DNA of 53,986 nt. Origin: Hyphomicrobiaceae bacterium (lineage in GTDB: Bacteria; Pseudomonadota; Alphaproteobacteria; Rhizobiales; Hyphomicrobiaceae). Position 1 is the stretch's first letter. Every line of letters begins with the position of its first letter. The notes beneath the pieces were generated by a model that was not told where the DNA came from, searched no databases, and saw only the letters and a program-made list of their open reading frames with translations. Shown here one piece after another: positions 27,832-35,990 of this stretch. The stretch is taken from contig JAHDXT010000023.1 in the NCBI GenBank assembly GCA_023384095.1, forward strand, positions 1 to 53,986, written 5' to 3'. Made by a program: the position numbers and the translations under genes.

Positions 27832-29490
27832 TTAGGTACGTTCCGGATCGAAGGCCGCCTTCACTCCGCTGCCGTAGCGCTTGAGAGCGCCGTCGGCACC
27901 GGCAGCGCTGGGGCGCTGGAAAATCCAGTTCTGCCAGGCGGTCAGGCGGCCGAAGATCTTCGTCTCCATCGTCTCCGGGCCGGCGAAGCGCAGGTTGGCT
28001 TCGAGGCCGGTCAACCCGTCGGCGGAAAAGCTCGTGCGCTCCTCCAGGAATATCCGCACCTCGTCCTCCCAGTCGATATGGTCGCAGGACGACGTGACGA
28101 GGCCCATCTCGTCCGCCTGATCGGCGTCGAGCGCCTGGCCGATCCGCTCGCGCCCCGCCGCGACGCTATGGGCCTCGCCGAGGAACCGGGTGTCGAGCCG
28201 GGTCAGGCCGTTCGACATCGGGTAGGCGCCGAAATTCAGCGGTCCGAGCGTCATGGCCGCAGGCGGCCTGTTGTCGCCGGGAAATGTGCCGGACAGCATG
28301 AACGAGCGGTCGCACGCAAACGCGATCTCGGCCAGCGTGCCGGCAAAGCAGCTCGCCGGCTCGATGAGCGCGACCAGCGAGCGCGAGGTCACGTCGATGC
28401 GCTTCAGGACCCGCTTCCAGTAGAGCAGGATCTCGCGCGCTAGCCAGTGGTCGCGATTGGCTTCGAGGAAGGCGTCGTGCGCGAGCACCCGCGCCGCGTC
28501 CCCGGCGGTCTTGAAGACCAGCGTGCCGATCTCGCGCTCGTTGAGCCTAAGATGCAGGATGGCGTCGTCCAGCTCGCGCGCGGCCCGCAGCGTCCAGGCA
28601 TCCGCGCCCTCGTCGATCAGCACGTCGGCGGACGCGGGCGGCGGCCCCTCGGGGCCTGCGATGGTGACCGTGGCGCGGCGCGCGGGCCGGTCGATGTCGA
28701 CTTTCACGCTGGAATAGTGGACCGAGTCGGCCCCGAATTTCCGCCGTAGCGGCGTCAACACGATTCCCTTGGCGCCGCCGGGCCGGTCGGAGGTCGCGGC
28801 GAGCGCCTCGGCCGCCTGTCGCGCGGCGGCATCGAAACGCGAGTTCGGGACCACCTCGTCGACCAGCCGCCACTTGACCGCGCGGCTGCCCTTCACGCCT
28901 TCCTCGACCGTGCAGAAGGCGTCCGCGAGGTCGCGGCGGACCTTGCGCTTGTCGGTCACCCGCGTCAGCCCGCCGGTCCCCGGCAGGACCGCCAGCAGCG
29001 GCAGCTCGGGCAGCGCGACGGTCGAGTTGCCGTCGTCGGCCAGGATGATGCGATCGCAGGCCAGCGCCAGCTCGTAGCCGCCGCCTGCCGCGGTGCCGCG
29101 GATCGCGCACAGGTACTTCTGCCCCGATGACGCGCTCGCATCCTCCATGCCGTTGCGCGTCTCGTTGGTGAACTTGCAGAAGTTGACCTTGTGGGCGTGC
29201 GAGGCGCCGGCCAGCATGCGGATGTTGGCACCGGCGCAGAACACCCGGTCCTTGCCTGAGCGCAGCACGACGACCTTCACCTCGGGGTGCTCGAAGCGCA
29301 GGCGCTGGACGGCGTCGGCGAGCTCGATATCGACGCCGAGATCGTAGGAGTTGAGCTTGAGGCTGTAGCCCTCGAACAGCCCCGCATTCTCGTCGACATC
29401 CATGATGAGCTGCGCGACCGGCCCGTCGAACGCGAGCTTCCAGTGGCGGTAGCGGGATGGTGATGTCTCGAAATCGATTCGCTCGGTCAT
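27832..29490 (-). CDS. boxC: 2,3-epoxybenzoyl-CoA dihydrolase
   Basis: A 552-residue BoxC, which opens the ring of 2,3-epoxybenzoyl-CoA with two waters, giving 3,4-dehydroadipyl-CoA semialdehyde and formate. It is built of two crotonase-like halves; the first carries KDRVFCAGANIRML and the glycine-rich GTAAGGGYELALACD oxyanion region, the second ALIEPASCFAGTLAEIAFACDRSFM. Length and the start (TERIDFETSPSRYRHWKL) match the family. The gene is upstream of boxB on the same strand, so the order is boxC then boxB. A candidate promoter lies about 140 bases upstream. The dehydrogenase BoxD and the benzoate-CoA ligase are not in the window. Confidence 0.97.
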   Translation of the reverse strand: MTERIDFETSPSRYRHWKLAFDGPVAQLIMDVDENAGLFEGYSLKLNSYDLGVDIELADAVQRLRFEHPEVKVVVLRSGKDRVFCAGANIRMLAGASHAHKVNFCKFTNETRNGMEDASASSGQKYLCAIRGTAAGGGYELALACDRIILADDGNSTVALPELPLLAVLPGTGGLTRVTDKRKVRRDLADAFCTVEEGVKGSRAVKWRLVDEVVPNSRFDAAARQAAEALAATSDRPGGAKGIVLTPLRRKFGADSVHYSSVKVDIDRPARRATVTIAGPEGPPPASADVLIDEGADAWTLRAARELDDAILHLRLNEREIGTLVFKTAGDAARVLAHDAFLEANRDHWLAREILLYWKRVLKRIDVTSRSLVALIEPASCFAGTLAEIAFACDRSFMLSGTFPGDNRPPAAMTLGPLNFGAYPMSNGLTRLDTRFLGEAHSVAAGRERIGQALDADQADEMGLVTSSCDHIDWEDEVRIFLEERTSFSADGLTGLEANLRFAGPETMETKIFGRLTAWQNWIFQRPSAAGADGALKRYGSGVKAAFDPERT

Positions 29491-29629
29491 CGCCTGATCC
29501 TGGACTGGCGTGGAAAGCGGCAAGCGCCGGGCTGACAGGGTCCCACACCACCGTGGGCACAGGCGAGCCGGCTGTCGCGGCTCGCCGTTGCCGTGCACTG
29601 TCTTGCGACTGAGGGGCTGCGCTCGATTC

Positions 29630-29657
29630 AGTATATTGCACATGCGGGCCCTGTCCA
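29630..29657 (-). promoter_or_regulatory. Candidate promoter of the box genes
   Basis: On the minus strand TGGACA (29652-29657) and TATACT (29630-29635) are spaced by 16 bases, giving a leader of about 130 bases before boxC. The -10 region lies inside TGCAATATACTGAAT, a striking AT-rich patch in GC-rich DNA that could also hold a regulator site. Confidence 0.45.
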
Positions 29658-29738
29658 GCCTCAGCCCCGGCTGGTGAAGCTCAGGTTGACCCCTGGATGC
29701 GCCCCATGACCGAGCAGGCGCGATCGAAGCGGCCTTGG

Positions 29739-30446
29739 CTAGCCGCGGCTGCGGACCGTGACGGCGACGGTCTGAGGCTCTCCTGACGTAGCGCCCGCCG
29801 CGTCGGCCACCACCACGTCGAAGCTGGCCCGGCTCGTCGCCGTGCCGTCGTGCCGGAACGTCACCCTGTCGGCCTCGAGATCCGCCTGCGAGAAGGTGGT
29901 GACGGGCCTCGCCGGCGCATCGATCAGTGCAACGAAGCCGTTGGTGGCATTGGAGACGGAGTACGTGAGGTCCCGGGCGTTGTCATCCGGATCGACGGCC
30001 GTCAAATCGACGACGGTGACGGCGACGGAACGCCCTCGATAGACCGTCAGGTCCAGATCCCCGGCGATGGCCGGCGGCACGTTGCGCACGTCGGCGCTGA
30101 GGCTGCCGCCGGACTCCATCGAGAGCTGGCCGTACTGCACATTGCCGCTGACCGAGCCCGAGCTGCGTATGTTGATCAGGTTCCGGACGATGACGTTGCC
30201 CTGCATCGTCCCGTGGACGTCGGCGCTGTCGAGCCTGGCCCTGCCGTTGAACCGGCCGCCTTCGTGAATGAAGATCGTTTCGGCGGTGAGATCCCCCTCG
30301 ACGCGGCCGAAAATCTCGATCCGGCGGCAATTCTGGATCCTGCCACTGATGAACGTGTCTTCCCTGACGATGAGCACGCCTTGATTTGCAGCCACTTCCG
30401 TCATCTCCCCATTCCGCCGGACCGGCTTAGCGCTGGAATTCGGCAT
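29739..30446 (-). CDS. Bactofilin fused to a CSPG/cadherin-like repeat
   Basis: A 235-residue protein of two parts. Residues about 22-125 are a bactofilin-type beta-helix: short repeats such as GRIQNCRRIEIFGRVEGDLTA, then GRFNGRARL, GTMQGNVIVRNL and GSVSGNVQYGQL. Bactofilins polymerise without nucleotide into cytoplasmic filaments. Residues about 130-235 match a CSPG (Cadherin_3) repeat, with TAVDPDDNARDLTYSV, TTFSQADLEADRVTFRHDG and a final FDVVVADAAG strand; such repeats are normally in extracellular or surface proteins. No signal peptide or membrane segment is seen. ATG at 30446 is used; ATG at 30404 would remove 14 residues. It is 40 bases downstream of the isochorismatase-family gene on the same strand. 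Confidence 0.8.
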   Translation of the reverse strand: MPNSSAKPVRRNGEMTEVAANQGVLIVREDTFISGRIQNCRRIEIFGRVEGDLTAETIFIHEGGRFNGRARLDSADVHGTMQGNVIVRNLINIRSSGSVSGNVQYGQLSMESGGSLSADVRNVPPAIAGDLDLTVYRGRSVAVTVVDLTAVDPDDNARDLTYSVSNATNGFVALIDAPARPVTTFSQADLEADRVTFRHDGTATSRASFDVVVADAAGATSGEPQTVAVTVRSRG

Positions 30447-30486
30447 GACTTAGACTGCTCCCAAGTCCATCGACCATTCGCGACAT

Positions 30487-31020
30487 CTACTTAACGAGGG
30501 CCAGCGCCTCGCGGAAACGCGGGTGATCGCAGGTCGCGAGCCACTCGAAGACGACCATCTCCGTGGTCACCAGCTCGGCCCCGTGCCGCTCGGCGCGGCG
30601 CAGGGCTGCCTCGCGACTCTCCGCCGTGCGCGAGCCCACGGCATCGCGCACCAGATACACCTGCATTCCCTTGTCGAGCATGCCCATGACCGTCTGCAGC
30701 ACGCAGACGTGCGTCTCGCAGCCCGCAACCACCACGTGCGGCCGGTCCGCGGGGAGAAAGCCTGCCCATCGGGCCTCTCGCGTGCCGTCGAAATGGCGCT
30801 TCGCAAGCGTCGCTTCGGCCAGGCGGGCGAGCACCTCCACGCCGCGGCCGAGGCCGGCGGGGTTCTGCTCGGTGGCGCGGATCGGGATATCGAGCAGCCT
30901 CGCAGCCGCGGCCAGGCGCTGCGCATTGGCGATGGCCACGTCCGCGCCGTAGATGGCCGGCATCAGCCGAGCCTGAAAGTCGATCAGCAGCAGGACGCTG
31001 CTTTCGGGAGCAAACCTCAT
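30487..31020 (-). CDS. Isochorismatase-family cysteine hydrolase
   Basis: A 177-residue cysteine hydrolase of the isochorismatase-like superfamily. The catalytic triad positions are Asp14 (LLIDFQ), Lys74 (LAKRHF) and Cys106 (ETHVCVLQT). Members hydrolyse amides or related bonds: nicotinamide, carbamoyl groups or isochorismate. The short form with DFQARLMPAI resembles YcaC-type and bacterial isochorismatase-related proteins, whose substrates are mostly unknown. ATG at 31020 has AAGGATC seven to eight bases upstream. It is followed on the same strand by the bactofilin fusion; it is divergent from the HpaB-family gene. Confidence 0.92.
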   Translation of the reverse strand: MRFAPESSVLLLIDFQARLMPAIYGADVAIANAQRLAAAARLLDIPIRATEQNPAGLGRGVEVLARLAEATLAKRHFDGTREARWAGFLPADRPHVVVAGCETHVCVLQTVMGMLDKGMQVYLVRDAVGSRTAESREAALRRAERHGAELVTTEMVVFEWLATCDHPRFREALALVK

Positions 31021-31124
31021 GCATGATCCTTGGGCTGCGGCGGGTGTGCAACTGTGACGTTCTCGACGACCTTAGCATCACTGATCTAACGTGTGAGGCC
31101 ATTCGTGGGAGAGGAGGATCGCCC

Positions 31125-32648
31125 ATGCTGATGTCGGCCGCCGAGTACCGCGACAGCCTGCGCCGCTACAGCCCGCGTGTCTTCGTCAACGGTGATCGCG
31201 TCGAAAGCGTGGCCGACGACCCGCGTCTGGCTCCCGGCATCAACGCCGTCGGCATCACCTACGACTACGCGCTCGAGGAGCAGCACAAGCCGCTGATGCT
31301 CGCCCGACAGGGCACCTCGGGTAAGACGGTCAACCGGATGCTGCACATCGACGAGACCTCGCAGGACCTGCTTTACAAGCTCGAAGCGGTGCGGCTCGTG
31401 TGCCGGAAATCCGGCTGTGCCCTGCGCTACCTCAGCCATGACTCGCTCAACGCGCTGTTCCAGGCGACCAAGCGTACCGACCTCAACCATGGGACGGACT
31501 ACCACCAGCGCTTCCTGAATTATCTCCACCGCGTCCAGGACGAGGACCTGACGATCGGCGTCGCCATGACCGACGCGAAGGGGGACCGCTCGAAGCGGCC
31601 GGGCGCGCAAAGCAATGCGGACGTCTATGTCCACATCAAGGAGCGCCGCCCGGACGGCATCGTCATTCGCGGCACCAAGGCCATCGTGACCGGCGCGCCC
31701 TACGTGCACGAGCTCATGGTGATGCCCTGTCGCACCATGACGGCCGCGGACCGCGACTTCGCCGTCTGCTGCGCCGTGCCGGTCGATGCCGAGGGCGTGA
31801 CCATCGTCGCGCGGCCCGCCGGGCGCCCGGGCGAGAATGCGGCGAAGTTCTCGGCCAGGTACGGCCAGTCGACCGGCGTCGTCATCTTCGACGACGTGCT
31901 CGTGCCGTGGCAGCGCGTGTTTCTCGCCGGCGAGCACGAGGAAGGCGGATTTCTCACCACCTCCTATGCGACGCACCACCGCCACGCCTGCATCGGCGCA
32001 CGCGCCGGCTTCGGCGATCTCCTGATCGGCGCCGGCGTGCTGATGATCGAATCGAACGGCCTCGATCCGGAGCGCCATGCGCATGTCCGCGATGCCATGG
32101 TCGAGCTCATCACGATCACGGAGAGCTTCTTCGCGTGCGGGGTGGCCGCCTCCGTGTACGGCATGAAGGACCCGGCGGGCTCGATCATGCCGGATGCGGT
32201 GTTCTCGAATATCGGCAAGCTGCTGCTGGCGACCAAAATCTACGACATGCACCGTCTGGCGCATTACGTGTCGGGCGGCCTCGTTGTCGCGCTGCCCGGG
32301 CCGGACGAGGACCACAACCCGGAGACCGCCGCCTCGCTCGCCGCCGTGCTCGCGGGGCGACCGGACATTCCCGCCGAGCAGCGGCTCGAGGTGGCGCGAT
32401 TGATCGAGGACCTGACGGCGTCCAGCCAGGGCGGCTGGTACTCGATGATCTCGCTGCATGGCGGCGGCTCGCCGGAGGCGATGAAGCGCGAGATCTGGCG
32501 CAACTATCCGCTGATGGAGAGACGCGAGCTGGTCGAGCGCCTGCTCGACCGCGGCGTGCTCGACGTGGGCCAGCGCGTCTCGAAGCAGCCCGGCCGCTGC
32601 TGCGCAACCGGCTGCGAGGTGCCCGAAGTGCCGAAGGCGGCGGAGTGA
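31125..32648 (+). CDS. HpaB / 4-hydroxybutyryl-CoA dehydratase family flavoprotein
   Basis: A 507-residue protein of the 4-hydroxyphenylacetate 3-hydroxylase family, with the pattern closest to 4-hydroxybutyryl-CoA dehydratase (AbfD): SAAEYRDSLRRYSPRVFVNG at the start, AMTDAKGDRSKRP, GIVIRGTKAIVTGAP, FDDVLVPWQRVFLAGE and HHRHACIGARAGFGDLLIGA. Compared with the AbfD of Clostridium as I remember it, the cluster ligands His292 and Cys99 have counterparts, but Cys103 aligns with Tyr and Cys299 with Ala. The 4Fe-4S cluster is therefore doubtful, and the protein may act as a flavin-dependent oxygenase or isomerase instead. GAGAGGAGG precedes the ATG by about 6-7 bases. No flavin reductase is adjacent. 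Confidence 0.85.
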   Translation: MLMSAAEYRDSLRRYSPRVFVNGDRVESVADDPRLAPGINAVGITYDYALEEQHKPLMLARQGTSGKTVNRMLHIDETSQDLLYKLEAVRLVCRKSGCALRYLSHDSLNALFQATKRTDLNHGTDYHQRFLNYLHRVQDEDLTIGVAMTDAKGDRSKRPGAQSNADVYVHIKERRPDGIVIRGTKAIVTGAPYVHELMVMPCRTMTAADRDFAVCCAVPVDAEGVTIVARPAGRPGENAAKFSARYGQSTGVVIFDDVLVPWQRVFLAGEHEEGGFLTTSYATHHRHACIGARAGFGDLLIGAGVLMIESNGLDPERHAHVRDAMVELITITESFFACGVAASVYGMKDPAGSIMPDAVFSNIGKLLLATKIYDMHRLAHYVSGGLVVALPGPDEDHNPETAASLAAVLAGRPDIPAEQRLEVARLIEDLTASSQGGWYSMISLHGGGSPEAMKREIWRNYPLMERRELVERLLDRGVLDVGQRVSKQPGRCCATGCEVPEVPKAAE

Positions 32649-32700
32649 TTGCCCGCGCCCATGATAAGGAAAGAAGGCAATGAGGGCGTGCGTGGTGGCG

Positions 32701-33015
32701 TCACGCAGCTTCGCCGCGCCAGTGGATACGCTGAACACGGACATCGCTTTCACGTTCCGCCTTCCAGACGTCGCGCCGCATCTGCAGAGCGAGCCAGAAA
32801 CGGGCACCGTTGCCGAAAGCCTGCCCGAGTCTCTGCGCCATCTCCAGCGAGACGTCCCGCTTCTCATTCACCAGCTCGGAAAGGGTGGTCCGCGTCACGC
32901 CCAAGCGCCTGGCCAACTCCGTGATTGTCATCCCCAATGCAGGAAGGATGTCCTCCCGCAAGTACTCTCCCGGATGAGGCGGCACGATTTCCTTGCCACT
33001 GCGGCTAGCGGCCAT
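32701..33015 (-). CDS. higA: HigA-family antitoxin
   Basis: A 104-residue XRE-type DNA-binding antitoxin. It starts with the HigA lead PPHPGEYLREDILPALGMT, then a helix-turn-helix (ELARRLGVTRTTLSELVNEKR, about 34-54) and the helical LARRL/ALQMRRDVWKAE tail. HigA neutralises the HigB RNase and represses the operon. Its start overlaps the end of the toxin gene by 11 bases, the toxin-first order typical of higBA. Confidence 0.95.
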   Translation of the reverse strand: MAASRSGKEIVPPHPGEYLREDILPALGMTITELARRLGVTRTTLSELVNEKRDVSLEMAQRLGQAFGNGARFWLALQMRRDVWKAERESDVRVQRIHWRGEAA

Positions 33016-33295
33016 GGTAGTCCTCCATCTCTACGTCGTAAGGTCCCTCGTCGTTCCACCTGAAGGTGATCCGCCAGTTTCCGGACACCGTGACGGCGAA
33101 AGTGCCACGCCGGTCGCCTTTGAGCTCGTGAAACCCGAACCCCGGAATGTCGAGCTCCTGCGGCGAAACCGCGACATCGAGGGCGATGAGAACACGTCTG
33201 ACTTTCCTGCGCCATGGCGCATGGATTCTGCCATCATCGCCCTTCTCCCAAAATCGCCTGAGCGCGCGATCGGGAATTCGCTTCGCTTCGAGCAT
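33005..33295 (-). CDS. higB: HigB-family toxin (RelE-like mRNA interferase)
   Basis: A 96-residue toxin of the HigB/RelE fold. Visible family segments are ALRRFWEKGD, KVRRVLIALDVA, LDIPGFGFHELKGDRRGTFAVTVSGNWRITFRW and the final DVEMEDYH. HigB cuts mRNA at the ribosome. The key basic and aromatic residues of the NWRITF strand and the C-terminal histidine are present, so it looks intact. It is first in the operon and overlaps the antitoxin gene. A perfect palindrome lies five bases upstream of the ATG. Confidence 0.95.
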   Translation of the reverse strand: MLEAKRIPDRALRRFWEKGDDGRIHAPWRRKVRRVLIALDVAVSPQELDIPGFGFHELKGDRRGTFAVTVSGNWRITFRWNDEGPYDVEMEDYHGR

Positions 33296-33299
33296 GCTC

Positions 33300-33318
33300 C
33301 GTTACGTGTCACGTAACG
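33300..33318. promoter_or_regulatory. Probable HigA operator palindrome
   Basis: CGTTACGTG T CACGTAACG is a perfect 9-base inverted repeat with a one-base centre, placed just ahead of higB. Toxin-antitoxin operons are usually autoregulated by the antitoxin through such a site. Confidence 0.75.
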
Positions 33319-33426
33319 CACAACGAATCAAGCCGTGTATGAGTTCGAGACCGCTGACAAGAATTTGACGGTGCGGTGGCGCGGCCACAGTCCAGTCCTT
33401 TGCCTGCACTTGCACCGCTCCGAGCC

Positions 33427-34353
33427 TCACCCCCGCTCGCGCGGGTTGTAGGCGTGGCGCTGGCGCCATTCGGACATGAAATAGGCGAGGCTGTCGTCGA
33501 CGGCATCGGGCAGGACGATGCGGACGGTGACGAGCTGATCGCCGGTGGCGCCGGTAGCGACGTTTCTCACGCCCTTTCCGCGCAGCCGGAAGACGCGGCC
33601 CGAGCTCGTCCCCTTCGGGATCGTGAGCTGGACGCGGCCGCTGACCGTCGGCACCTCGATCTTGGCGCCGAGCACCGCCTCGTCCAGGCTGATCGGCAAT
33701 TCGATGGTGATGTCGTCGCCGGCCCGCTTGAACTGCGGGTGCGGCTTGACCTTGATCTCGACCAGCGCATCGCCCGGCTCGCCGCCGCGAAACCCCGGGC
33801 CGCCCTTGCCCTTGAGGCGCAGCACCTGCCCGTCCGTCACGCCCTCGGGCACCGTCAGGTCCAGCATGCCGCCTTCCGGCATGGTGACCCGCTTGCGCGC
33901 CCCGGCGACGGCCTCGAGAAAGTCGATCTCCAGCGTGTAGCGCACGTCGCCGCCGCGGATCCCGGCGCCGAACCGGGCCCCGCGCGCACCGCGCGCGCCG
34001 CCGAAGATCTCGGAAAAAATGTCTGAGAACCCCGGGTCCTCGGTCTCCGGACCAACTCCGCCAGGCCGCGCGCCGCGCCACCCGAACGGCCCGCCGGCCG
34101 CGCCCTGCTGCTGATAGGCCCGCCGCGGCTCGCCGGCGGCGTCGATCTCGCCACGGTCGTAGCGCTTGCGCTTCTCGGGGTCGCCCAGCAGCTCGTAGGC
34201 GGCCGACACCTTCTTGAACCGCTCCACGGCCACGCGATCCCCCGGATTGAGATCGGGGTGCAGCTCCTTCGCCAACTTGCGGAACGCGCGGCGGATGTCG
34301 TCGTCAGAGGCGTTCTTCGGGACACCCAGGAGCGCGTAGGGATCTTCTGCCAT
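33427..34353 (-). CDS. DnaJ-like co-chaperone, class B (CbpA type)
   Basis: A 308-residue J-domain protein. The J domain occupies residues 1-68 with the HPD motif in ELHPDLNPGD; a glycine-rich linker (about 78-130) follows, then two C-terminal substrate-binding beta domains (from about 135 to 290). The four CxxCxGxG zinc-finger repeats of DnaJ are absent, so it is the CbpA/DjlA-like class B form. It would stimulate DnaK ATPase and deliver substrates. It sits alone on the minus strand between higBA and ppx. Confidence 0.93.
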   Translation of the reverse strand: MAEDPYALLGVPKNASDDDIRRAFRKLAKELHPDLNPGDRVAVERFKKVSAAYELLGDPEKRKRYDRGEIDAAGEPRRAYQQQGAAGGPFGWRGARPGGVGPETEDPGFSDIFSEIFGGARGARGARFGAGIRGGDVRYTLEIDFLEAVAGARKRVTMPEGGMLDLTVPEGVTDGQVLRLKGKGGPGFRGGEPGDALVEIKVKPHPQFKRAGDDITIELPISLDEAVLGAKIEVPTVSGRVQLTIPKGTSSGRVFRLRGKGVRNVATGATGDQLVTVRIVLPDAVDDSLAYFMSEWRQRHAYNPRERG

Positions 34354-34448
34354 GGCTCGCAAGACCAGCGCTGTCTCATGCTCTTCGGGGAGAGTCTAGC
34401 ATTATTCGCGGAGCGCCGCCGCTCGTGCTTTAGCGCGCAGCATGCCGG

Positions 34449-35975
34449 TCACGTGGCAACGCGCACCTCCCCCGGCAGGTCGAGCAATCCCGCCAGCGCC
34501 TCGAACCGCCGTCGCAGGCGCTCTCCGTCGAGCGCCGCATAGACCGGAGGGATGCTCAGCACGAGCCGGCCGGCATCGTAACAGAGCGGCGTCTCGTCGA
34601 TGATGCCAGGCATCCCGATCGACAGCATGTGCGCCGTCCTCAGCGCCGCGCCGAGCACGCGGGCCCGATGCAGCGCGCGCTTGTCCATCAGCCGCCTGAT
34701 GCGGGAGGAGAACTCGTCCGGCGCTGCGTCGCCGCCGCCGACGTGGCGGAAGTAGATCGACATGGCCAGGAACAGTCGACCGGGGTGATCGATCCCCGCG
34801 AGCGCCGCATGTGCGATGACGTTGAGGCTCTGCTCGCCGCGGTAATCCGGATGGGCGCGCCAGCCGACGTCGGAGATCAGGCAGGCAGCATGGCGCAGGC
34901 GGCGCTCCTCCGCGGTCTCCTTCGGGCCCGGCTCGGCGAAAATGGCGTCCGTCCAGGCGCACAGCTCGCGAGCGTGCCGAGCCGAGCGCGACCGCAGCCG
35001 CGCGTAGTCGTCGCAGAAGCTCAGCAGCGGGTCCTTGCGGCGCTCGTGCTCGGAAAGCAGCGAGAACAGCAGGCCCTCGCGGATGCCGAACACCGAGAAG
35101 ACGACCTTGTCCGGCTCGAGCCGCCGCAGCAGGCGCTCCATGACGAGTGCGCCGAACGGCAGCACCTCGCGCCGGGCCCGCGCGATGCCGTCGAAGCCTT
35201 TCACCCTCCCGCCCGCGCGCAGCTCCTCACAGAAGGCTATCGTGTCGCGCGTTGATACCGTGTAGCCCTGCATGACCCGCAGCGGGTAGTCGGTGTCGTC
35301 CATGTGAAGCCGGGCCAGCGCGCGCCAGGTGCCGCCGACGGCGTAGAAGCTGCGCCCGCGGTTCTCTGCAAGCCAGCCGAAGCGCGTAATCTGCTCGTCT
35401 GCGAACGCCAGGGCATCGTCCATCCTGCTGCCGGTGAGATCCAACAGTCGCAATCCGCCGAGCGGCAGCGTAGCGGCCTGCCGCAGCCTCGACCCCGAGA
35501 TGTCGATCAGCTCCAGGCTGCCGCCGCCGAGATCGCCGGCGACGCCGTCCGCCTCGCCGAAGCCCATCAGGATGCCTTTCGCCGCGAGCTCGGCCTCGTG
35601 CTCACCGGAGAGCACGTGGATGGGCCAGCCGCAAGCCTCCTCCCCCCTGGCGATGAAGTCCTTGCCATCGGCGGCGTCACGAACCGCAGCCGTAGCGACG
35701 ACCCTCAGATGCTTGACGTCGAGCACGTGGGCGATCGCCCGGAAGCGCCGCAGGGCTGCCAATGCGCGCGCGACGCTCTCCTCGCCGAGCCGGCCGGTCG
35801 ATGCGACGGACCGTCCGAGCCCGCACAGCACCTTCTCATTGAAGAGTGGCGTCGGTGCGCGCACGGCGCCCTCGTAAACCACCAGCCGCACGGAGTTCGA
35901 GCCGATGTCGATGACGCCGAGAGGCTCCAGCGAGCCGTCTCGCGCCCGGACCTCGAGCCCCCTCGTCGATTCCAT
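34449..35975 (-). CDS. ppx: Exopolyphosphatase / pppGpp phosphohydrolase family
   Basis: A 508-residue Ppx/GppA family enzyme. The actin-like ATPase fold shows GVIDIGSNSVRLVVYEG near the N-terminus, ATAAVRDAADG, and the second phosphate-binding loop GDLGGGSLELIDI. The C-terminal half is the HD-like helical region (YRGEQSLNVIAHAALAGIDHPGR). It removes phosphate from the ends of polyphosphate and can act on pppGpp. It lies 15 bases after ppk on the same strand, so the opposing activities are made from one transcript. Confidence 0.93.
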   Translation of the reverse strand: MESTRGLEVRARDGSLEPLGVIDIGSNSVRLVVYEGAVRAPTPLFNEKVLCGLGRSVASTGRLGEESVARALAALRRFRAIAHVLDVKHLRVVATAAVRDAADGKDFIARGEEACGWPIHVLSGEHEAELAAKGILMGFGEADGVAGDLGGGSLELIDISGSRLRQAATLPLGGLRLLDLTGSRMDDALAFADEQITRFGWLAENRGRSFYAVGGTWRALARLHMDDTDYPLRVMQGYTVSTRDTIAFCEELRAGGRVKGFDGIARARREVLPFGALVMERLLRRLEPDKVVFSVFGIREGLLFSLLSEHERRKDPLLSFCDDYARLRSRSARHARELCAWTDAIFAEPGPKETAEERRLRHAACLISDVGWRAHPDYRGEQSLNVIAHAALAGIDHPGRLFLAMSIYFRHVGGGDAAPDEFSSRIRRLMDKRALHRARVLGAALRTAHMLSIGMPGIIDETPLCYDAGRLVLSIPPVYAALDGERLRRRFEALAGLLDLPGEVRVAT

Positions 35976-35990
35976 CGCGACCTGCCGGAT

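Noticed and set aside
31125-32648. True 4-hydroxybutyryl-CoA dehydratase
   Set aside because: Two of the three Fe-S cysteines seem absent in my remembered alignment; kept as a family-level call only.
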